From Globomyces pollinis-pini (taxonomy: Eukaryota > Chytridiomycota > Chytridiomycetes > Rhizophydiales > Globomycetaceae), in the NCBI GenBank assembly GCA_025399215.1, contig MU621160.1:16576-68789 (forward strand): a DNA stretch of 52,214 nt, read 5' to 3'. A model generated the notes under the pieces. The model saw only the letters and a list, made by a program, of their open reading frames with translations. It searched no databases and was not told the DNA's origin. This document shows, in pieces, positions 45,233-52,214 of the stretch. Positions within the stretch are counted from its first letter, which is position 1; each line of letters opens with the position of its first letter. Made by a program: the position numbers and the translations under genes.

Positions 45233-46195
45233 TTATGGATTTTTCAAAAACTCATCCAAATCCTGGATTAACTTGTCAAGATATCGGTCGTCATGAGAAA
45301 AGAAATGATCAGTTCCTTCATAAACAATCAATTTACCATGTTTGCTTGATTCAAGCCAAACTTTTTCAGAATCGCGGTGATCTTTGGAACCATTGATGAA
45401 GAGAATTGGCCCTTCGTATTTGGGTAAAGAAGCTCTTGGGTTAGAGTGTTTGAGAATTTCAATATGCTTTCCCACTTGATTGAAGAAATATCCATGGCTC
45501 AACACCATTTCTTTTAGTACTGCATCAGATATGTGTCCATTTCCTTTTGCCTGAGAGTTCATACCTTTGAGCATTGCCTCTGCGCTAAGCGATGGAAACA
45601 AACTTCCCATAACAAACAATCCCAAAGATGCAGTCATTCCTCTTCCTGTGCCCACATCTTGTCCAGCCATAAGAATTGCAGCTTTGGAAAACACATCAGG
45701 GTGGGATCCAAGTAGTTCCATCCCGATATAACCCCCTAAAGATGCCCCAACATATATTGGCTTTTTTCCATTGTAGTCTGAAGCATATTCCTTGGTGACA
45801 CTTAAAATCGTGCTGATGGCAGATTCGAGTGACAATGGAGTGTCCATCAAACTGCCATGACCAGGGAGATCCATCAATATGCATCGATACTTACTGCTTA
45901 GCTTTCGTGCATGGATTGAAAACATTGTTCTACAACCACCCGCTCCATGGACAAACACGACAGATGGTCCTTTACCTCGTTCCAAGCCAATTACTTCTAC
46001 CGATTTGGTGTAATCCAACGATGATAATCGAATAAAGCATGATTTGCAAAATGATTTTATATGATTATCAGTCTGATCGTTTGATAAAGCATAGTTTAAA
46101 CAATTCGAACAGAAACGCTCTCCACAACCAGGCTTCTTGCATTCAAACAGACTCTGAGTCCATCCTGCTTTCAGATTGCATGATTTGCAAGACAT
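45233..46195 (-). CDS. FYVE-like zinc finger fused to alpha/beta hydrolase, copy 2
   Basis: Single exon, 320 residues; same cysteine pattern and hydrolase as the copy at 44082-45041 and most likely its duplicate, differing in scattered residues (CGERFCSNC for CGEHFCSNC; nucleophile elbow GASLGG for GGSLGG). Triad residues are all kept. Divergence is mostly in the lid-like region around residues 180-240 (GRGMTASLGLFVMGSLFPSLSAE). The N-terminal 30 residues are almost identical, so the finger is under constraint or the duplication recent or recently converted. Confidence 0.85.
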   Translation of the reverse strand: MSCKSCNLKAGWTQSLFECKKPGCGERFCSNCLNYALSNDQTDNHIKSFCKSCFIRLSSLDYTKSVEVIGLERGKGPSVVFVHGAGGCRTMFSIHARKLSSKYRCILMDLPGHGSLMDTPLSLESAISTILSVTKEYASDYNGKKPIYVGASLGGYIGMELLGSHPDVFSKAAILMAGQDVGTGRGMTASLGLFVMGSLFPSLSAEAMLKGMNSQAKGNGHISDAVLKEMVLSHGYFFNQVGKHIEILKHSNPRASLPKYEGPILFINGSKDHRDSEKVWLESSKHGKLIVYEGTDHFFSHDDRYLDKLIQDLDEFLKNP

Positions 46196-46369
46196 TTAGG
46201 AAAAGAAACGGTAACGAGAACTATTATCTCCACACTCGAATACTTTGAGACTGAGGATCCACGAATATAATGAAATATAATTTAAGGATATCAGCGTTCA
46301 TTTTAAGAGAAGAAATTTACTGAGTAATGAAATATCAATAAAAACCTTTCCAATAATTTCGCTCAACAA

Positions 46370-47230
46370 ATGACCGATATTAGCAAAGGTACTCTCGAAA
46401 CTACCATAATCAACCGAAAGATTCTTTATAGCTTACACTAAAGTAGTACTGATTCATAGGAAAGATATTGGACCTGTTTGCAAAACTTGATGATGCTACA
46501 AATAATTCAAGATTTGAGGATCCAAAGATTGAGAATCGTGCATCAACCTTTAGAATATATACCTGGCCTTTAAAACCCAAAAAGCTTTCTGTTTACGAAT
46601 GTGCCTGTCGAGGATGTAATCCGTTGGTTGTGATTCTTAATGTGATTAGGGACGAATATTGGGATTGATACACTCAAATGCTTAGATTGTCATGCTACAA
46701 CAGTGATAAATGTTCATGATATGTTGGATCAAAGTGTAGATACTACTGAATTGTTACAAAATCCTCACAATGAAGGATGTTATTGGAAGCATATCATACC
46801 AAACACTCTTCGACCCAAAATCATCAATAGGAAACTTTTCGTTAATCGGTTATTGACATTCAAAGATGCTGTAGTTTCACCCTGTATACTCTCTGATCCT
46901 AATATTGATCAAAACTTGCAGACTCTTTCTAATTCAGTAAACAATGACAATTTGGATTATTTAAAGCTTTGCCTGTTAAACTGGGATATCACTCCGCATG
47001 GTATTTGACTTAACCTAAGATTATTTCTAGGTGTGAAATGTACAGAATGCTTTCGCGATTGTGCATGGGAATTTCATAGAGATGGATTTGACGTTATTGA
47101 AGAACATGGGTAAGATGATTGGATTGGTAATTACTAATACGGCAGTCATTGGTGTAGTTGGAGGGATCCCACCGAATTCAAGTCATTATACAAAATCATC
47201 ACTCGTAACGAATACCAAGTCCATTCGTAA
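46370..47230 (+). CDS. ZC3HC1: C3HC zinc-finger protein, NIPA/ZC3HC1/Rsm1 family
   Basis: Five exons (46370-46388, 46460-46615, 46650-47000, 47031-47109, 47158-47230), introns 71, 34, 30 and 48 nt, 225 residues. The first finger is typical: TWPLKPKKLSVYECACRGW, with GW formed across an intron, then DTLKCLDCHAT, and NPHNEGCYWKH. A second partial finger follows (VKCTECFRDCAWEF). Known members sit at the nuclear basket and bind TPR/Mlp (animal NIPA was also described as an F-box-like protein). The protein is shorter than the human 502 residues, as the yeast/fungal forms often are. Do not confuse with the unrelated NIPA Mg transporter at 8392-9937. Confidence 0.82.
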
Positions 47231-47327
47231 TAAAAGAAATCTTTATAGAAATTTGATTGATTCTGACTGTATTGAAGTGTCAGCATAAAGTATTTTTCTT
47301 TTTTTTTTTCTTGAGTACCTCAGTAGG

Positions 47328-48087
47328 ATGATTTTGGAGAACCAGGAAAACAGAGATATATCTAGACTATGGAGAGTCTATCGAACAGTTCATGAAATGG
47401 TTCTAGACCGGAAATACAGAGTATCAAAAACCGAACTGGATATCTCACTAGATGAGTTCAGAAGCCTTTACTCACATGGAGGCAGTATCGAGTAATTTTG
47501 AATTTTTAACCGAAATTAGTCGTCAGCGACTGAGTTTCTTGGTTGAAAATGAATCATCTTCTGAAGACCGATTACTTGTGTTTTTTAGTGATGAAGAAAG
47601 TCTTGGAGTAAAACACATCAAAAAGTATACAATATCTGCAAATTAATTATCTTAGAATTTGTGAAAGAATGGTATCACAGCAAGTGTTCAAGGGAATATT
47701 GGTGTATCAAAAAGGTCTTACCCCTTCAGCAAAAAAAACTGTTGTCCAAGACATGGCACCAAAGTATATGTTGGAATTGTTTTGTGAAGATGAATTGTTA
47801 GTGAACATTACCAAACATATTTTAGTTCCTCCACATGAAGTTCTTACTGCAGATGAAAAGAAGACGTTATTGCAAAGATAGTAACTAAACTTATATTTCT
47901 GACATCGATAGTCGACTAAAAGACACCCAATTACCAAGAATTCAATCAAGTGATCCAATTGCAAGATATTATGGCTTGAAAAGAGGGCAAGTTGTAAAGA
48001 TCACTAGACCTTCTGAAACTGCTGGACAGTAAGTTGCATAGATTTCTAAAATACTTTAGATATGTTACCTACAGGTTCTGCTTCTAA
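47328..48087 (+). CDS. RPB5: RNA polymerase I/II/III shared subunit RPB5 (ABC27)
   Basis: Five exons (47328-47491, 47520-47624, 47656-47880, 47912-48028, 48060-48087), introns 28, 31, 31 and 31 nt, 212 residues, the normal family length. Jaw domain: [49 protein letters not shown]. Assembly domain: [56 protein letters not shown]. Part of all three nuclear polymerases; binds downstream DNA at the jaw. The C-terminus is almost identical to other eukaryotes. Confidence 0.96.
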
Positions 48088-48275
48088 TAAAATCTAATAG
48101 TCCCTACTCAAATTATATTTTCTTGTCACGTTTTAGATAATTGATTCTTAGAAAGTGAAGTTAAATCTACTGAAAAAACTAAAACTCATAGGATGAAATA
48201 CCCTGACCAACAAACAATACATAATAGTGAGACGAGATTTTAACAGTAAAATTCTTTATTAAATATGTTCAGTAG

Positions 48276-49797
48276 TTAAAGTGCCTCAGCTACCTTTGCA
48301 TCTATCACACGTTTAGTAATTTGTCTATAAGCAAGAAAGAGGTTGAGAACACCAGTAACACCGACCCATATGAATAACACGCCAACATAACTTCCCATTT
48401 TATGGCATTGAGTTCCAAATGTCAGGCATCTGAATCCCTTAACAGCGTATGTCAAGGGAAAGGCATCGGATACATATGTTAGCTTATCCATCACAATAGG
48501 GTCTAAGATGGCGTTGGAAGTTGCCAACTGCATAATCAGGAATATCGATGGGATCATACTGTAGTTGTCAACTCCCATCAGATTAGCAAAAATGCAACAG
48601 AATAAAGACGAAGTAAGGGTAAATAGCCAGCCAAAGAGTATGTAATCCATCGATGTTGAATTTCCAACAATGAATGGAGTATTTGAACCATTTAATACAG
48701 AGAGCGTACCAAAGAAGATGACAGATGACACAAAAGAAAAGAAGATTACCATAAAAGCGCTTGAAATCAAATATCGTATTTTGAATCTTGGTTGATGAAT
48801 TTGTGGATGTAAATAGATGAATCTACTTTGGTAGATTTTGAACAATAATGTGGTCACAATCATACCACCTAACCATAATACAATTGCTCCAACATAAGTA
48901 GAAAAATTGTGTCCATAATGATTCACTGGATGGATATTGTTATGGATTAACCATATTGGTTTCAATAAGAACTCTGGTACTACAATCAAGTCCAAATGAC
49001 CGTTTGGAGATTTTTCGGCCTGTGACACCAATTTTGACCCAAAAGTGTATGAGACATTATCCATAATTGTTTGAACGGCACGAGTGATGATTGATACCAC
49101 TGTAAACTGTCTTGCTTGATCGTAAGTAAACTGAATTGTCATGTTAAATGCATTTGGATTAATATGATGAGAGGTCTTGTTCTCCAAGTTGGACAGAAAA
49201 GCATTGCTGAAATTAGAGGGAATAATGATAGCAGCCCAATAGTCACCAAGACCAACTCTGTCGTTCAAGTCATTTGCGTTGACATTTGATTCAATAGATT
49301 CCCATTTCAATGTTGAATGAAATGGAGAGTTTTCATTGAAGAAACTACCCGAGATCAGTTCACCCAATGTTTGATTATTAGTAAATCCAAGTAGTTTCTG
49401 CTGAACTTCTATTGGGTATCCAGTGAAGTCAAAACCATTATCTTGATTCAGGATTGCAACAGGTACATTTTTTAGCTTTGAAATAGGATCCCATAGACAT
49501 CCGAGATAGAAAACACCATAAAGAATGACAATGATTGCTATATGTTAGACAAGATACGAATTTACCCAGAAAGAGGGTCAGTAAAACAGCAATACTTGGT
49601 GTGACAATTTTCGAAGTTATCATTTCGAGTTTTTTGTGGTTCTTCACTTCATACTGTGGTGCCTTTTCCACGTCGATTGCTACAGCATCTCGAACTGTCG
49701 GAGTAATGACATTTTCTGTATTCAATGATGTTACATCACTTTGATCATCACTGACAATGTTCACAGTTTCTTTCTTTTCTGTATCAATGGTACTCAT
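48276..49797 (-). CDS. SNG1/DUF3533-type multi-pass membrane protein
   Basis: Two exons (49797-49566, 49537-48276; intron 28 nt), 497 residues. A hydrophilic N-terminus of about 60 residues, one TM (IVILYGVFYLGCLW), then the diagnostic NVPVAILNQDNGFDF and a long extracytoplasmic domain with several N-glycosylation sites, and five TM segments from about residue 290 on (VGAIVLWLGGMIVTTLLF, VIFFSFVSSVIFFG, WLFTLTSSLFCCIFANLMG, FLIMQLATSNAIL, GVLFIWVGVTGVLNLFLAY). This is the layout of the SNG1/DUF3533 family and of bacterial YhgE/Pip, related to ABC-2 permeases. SNG1 gives resistance to nitrosoguanidine in yeast; transport role unproven. Confidence 0.85.
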
Positions 49798-50319
49798 GAT
49801 ATTGATCTTTAGATACTAATCTTTAGCACTTTAATAGTATTTCTATTCGGACCGCTATATAGTTAGTATTTCGGCCTTACACAAAGGTGAAACACTTAGA
49901 ACTAAGTTGTAAAGTGGAATTGTGTTTGAGGCTTTGCCTACGTTAGTTAATTGACCGAAAGCCAACTAAATCAAAAGAGTAACGATAAGCAGGTATAGGC
50001 TGAAAGATCAAATCTCCAACGTAAGCATTGCACCATAAAAAACATTTACCACGATCCAAAAAAAGAGTGACCTGACCCACCAAACACAAGTCATTTAATA
50101 CTGCATGTGTGGTACATCTGACCAAAATGATTTTGATTGACATTGCCTGAAGCGTTTCAAAGGAATCCAGAATACTGATGTAGATTGCTTTCAGTGTTTC
50201 AAACTTGATCCAAAGAATAAGCTGTTTCATGGTGGATAACTATGGAAAACTATGGGATAGGTGAAACTAAGATAATATAAAAGGCCAATTATCCTTGGCA
50301 TAATCATCAATTTAATCAA
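49798..50319. other. Divergent spacer, SNG1-like / aldo-keto reductase
   Basis: 522 nt. A 95-codon ATG-started frame on the minus strand (50230-49943) has no family resemblance and overlaps the promoter of the reductase, so it was not called. Confidence 0.5.
50276..50284 (+). promoter_or_regulatory. TATA box candidate upstream of the aldo-keto reductase
   Basis: A canonical tataaaagg lies 36-44 nt before the ATG at 50320. Position and sequence fit a TATA element with a short 5' leader; no transcript data are available. Confidence 0.45.
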
Positions 50320-51371
50320 ATGACTACTACCAAAATCACTATTCGAATCAAACCTTCTGTGAACAAAAACAATCTCAAAACTATTGTAAAGCGCCAACTT
50401 GGGAAAAATGGTATCGTTTACGTTAGCTAATTATCTTAGGTCCATTTGTCTCACCCATAGGCTTGGGAGCTATGGGAATGTCTTCAATATATACAACCAA
50501 CAGTACAAATGAAGATGAGCATCTGAAGGTCTTGAATGCGGCCATTGACATGGGCTGTACTTTCTGGGATACTGCCGATGCCTACGGACCCTTCACCAAT
50601 GAGGAGCTTATTGCCAAAGTTTTAAAAACACGTCGTAATGAAGTGTTCATTTGCACCAAATTTGGATTCGTCATCACAGAGAATGGGTTTGGAATCAGTG
50701 GTACTCGTGATCATGTCAAGAAGGCATGCAATGATAGTCTCAAAAGATTGGGAATTGATCAGATCGATTTGTACTATCAACATCGTCCAGACCCAAATGT
50801 GGAGATTGAAGAAACAGTGAAGGCGATGGCTGAACTGGTCAAAGAAGGGAAAGTGAAATATTTGGGATTATCAGAGTGTACTGCTGATCAAATCAGAAGA
50901 GCATACAAAATTCATCCTATTCACGCTTATCAAGTTGAATTTAGTCCATGGCACCGAAATATAGAAACTGATGGACGACTCCAAGCATGTCGTGAGTTAG
51001 GAATCGCCATCATCGCGTACTCACCACTTGGACGAGGATTCTTGACTGGTGCCATTCGCTCCCTTGATGATCTTAAAGATGGTGATTGGAGAAAGAATAA
51101 TCCTAAATTCCAACCAGGAACGTTTGAAAAGAATTTCAAATTGGTGGAAGCATTTGAGAAATTGGCAGCCAAGAAAGGAGTGAAACCTTCTCAATTGTGT
51201 TTGGCATGGGTATTATCTCATGGAACAGATTTCATTCCTATTCCAGGTACAAAGCGATTGTCATATCTGGAAGAGAATTGGAAATCAAAGGACGTGACAC
51301 TTTCTGCCGAAGAGCTTGCTGAAATCAATCAAATCATCTCTGAAATTCCAATCGAAGGTGCTCAATATTGA
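50320..51371 (+). CDS. Aldo-keto reductase, copy 1
   Basis: Exons 50320-50410 and 50440-51371 (intron 29 nt), 340 residues, stop TGA. (beta/alpha)8 reductase signatures: RQLGKNGPFVSPIGLGAMGM start, DTADAYG (catalytic Asp and Tyr), ICTKFGF (Lys), YYQHRPDP (His), YLGLSECTADQIRRA, YQVEFSPW, AYSPLGRGFLTG and the NADPH-binding IPGTKRL. This is the pattern of the YakC/AKR13-type group; it reduces aldehydes or ketones with NADPH, exact substrate unknown. The first exon encodes a variable basic leader (TTTKITIRIKPSVNK) ahead of the conserved start. Followed by a second copy 404 nt downstream. Confidence 0.93.
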
Positions 51372-51775
51372 ACTCTTTAATAAATAACTGTTTTTGTAAC
51401 CAATTATGTTTCATGGTCAGTTTTACCTTGAACATTATGTGAGACCATCTTGTTTGATTGGCTACACAACTCAATACAAAGGAACAGATAATAACTATAG
51501 AACTACGAGAAATGCTTTAATTCATTACTACTATTAAAGAATCCGGATCAAATACACGTAATCTACACCAAAAAGTTCTTAGTGCGAGATGATGGAAGAA
51601 TATCTCAAATTATGAGATAAAGCTTGACGTAATATTGAAATATAGTACCCAAATTAAGAATCCAAATTCTAGACTTTTTCACTCAATTCAATTTTTCGGC
51701 CTTTTGTGTTCATCAGTTTTCCATAATTTTCCACTTCAAAAACTGGAAAGAAATTTAATTGAGAACCTTCACAAA
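51372..51775. other. Spacer between the two aldo-keto reductases
   Basis: 404 nt AT-rich; no gene and no TATA box like that of copy 1 was found. Confidence 0.5.
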
Positions 51776-52214
51776 ATGGCAACCAATCAGAAAAATACTG
51801 TATATGATACTAAAAACAACACCACTGTTAAACGACAACTTGGGAAAAATGGTAGATCTCACTTGGTCTAATTGCTTTAGGTCCTTTAGTCTCACCCATC
51901 GGCTTGGGAGCTATGGGAATGTCTGCCTTCTACACAACTAACACTACCAGCGATGATGAAAACTTGAAGGTCTTGAATGCAGCTATTGACATGGGTTGCA
52001 CTTTCTGGGATACTGCTGATATTTATGGACCTTTTACCAATGAAGAACTCATTGCCAAGGTTTTAAAAACACGTCGTAATGAAGTGTTCATCTGTACCAA
52101 ATTTGCTCTAAGGGTTGTTGACAATAAGCGTGAAATCTGTGGGAAACCAGAATATGTCAAGGAGGCATGCAATGATAGTCTCAAAAGATTGGGAATTGAT
52201 CAGATTGATTTGTA
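51776..52214 (+). CDS. Aldo-keto reductase, copy 2, cut by the right window edge
   Basis: Exons 51776-51851 and 51881->52214, intron 29 nt at the same codon as in copy 1 (after GKN, phase 1). Conserved start (KRQLGKNGPLVSPIGLGAMG), catalytic DTADIYG and ICTKFA are visible; the sequence ends at IDQIDLY, just before the His motif. The leader (ATNQKNTVYDTKNNT) is unlike that of copy 1. A run of differences after CTKF (ALRVVDNKREICGKPEYVK) contrasts with near identity on both sides. Confidence 0.88.

Noticed and set aside
44425..45884. Alternative frames of 60-100 codons within the hydrolase pair
   Set aside because: They overlap clear conserved coding sequence on the same or opposite strand and recur in both copies only because the DNA is duplicated.
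49943..50230. 95-codon minus-strand ATG frame in the SNG1-like/reductase spacer
   Set aside because: No family resemblance, no splice partners, and it covers the expected promoter side of the reductase gene.

Overview
This is nuclear DNA from a small-genome eukaryote, most probably a zoosporic (flagellated) fungus. Nearly every gene is broken by very short GT..AG introns, usually 24-35 nt, and the sequence is AT-rich with alternating strands and short spacers. Fungal-type products (paired DUF7029/DUF7223-like secreted domains, an SNG1/DUF3533 membrane protein, a fungal-style single-pass SH3 receptor family, a Pex4-like E2) sit beside genes kept only by ciliated lineages: a kinesin-2 motor of KIF3A/FLA10 type, a nexin-dynein regulatory complex subunit (DRC12/CCDC153), the ARL3 GAP RP2 and the centrosomal PP2A subunit PPP2R3C. 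I cannot place it to phylum from sequence alone.

Left part (1-11.2 kb): two tandem secreted phosphoesterases on the minus strand (the first runs off the left edge), then PPP2R3C, a NIPA-type Mg transporter and, on plus, DRC12. Poor region (11.2-14.9 kb): an unidentified reading frame, a decayed dynactin-p62 fragment, a GC-rich block of three different tandem repeats, and a 365-nt assembly gap flanked by what may be a retroelement remnant.

Middle (14.9-28 kb): a TFIIIC90-like subunit and a two-bromodomain BET protein in head-to-head arrangement, an unidentified possible AT-hook protein, then four paralogues of a cysteine-rich ectodomain/TM family (two with a cytoplasmic SH3, two ending in Cys-Cys right after the membrane), RP2 and a trypsin. 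Right part (28.9-52.2 kb): a four-CBS protein, a secreted protein with three identical-spacing Cys repeats, RAI1/DXO, a CAP-domain protein, KIF3A, glycine-cleavage T protein, PRP38 and PEX4 with start codons 27 nt apart, an unknown acidic protein, exportin-7, two tandem zinc-finger/alpha-beta hydrolase paralogues, a C3HC zinc-finger protein (ZC3HC1/Rsm1), RPB5, an SNG1-like membrane protein and two tandem aldo-keto reductases, the last cut by the right edge.

Exon structures were deduced by hand from reading frame, GT..AG borders and known family sequence; the arithmetic of phases closes for every gene for which I list exons. Stops used include TAA, TAG and TGA, so the standard code applies. 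No tRNA, rRNA or CRISPR was seen.
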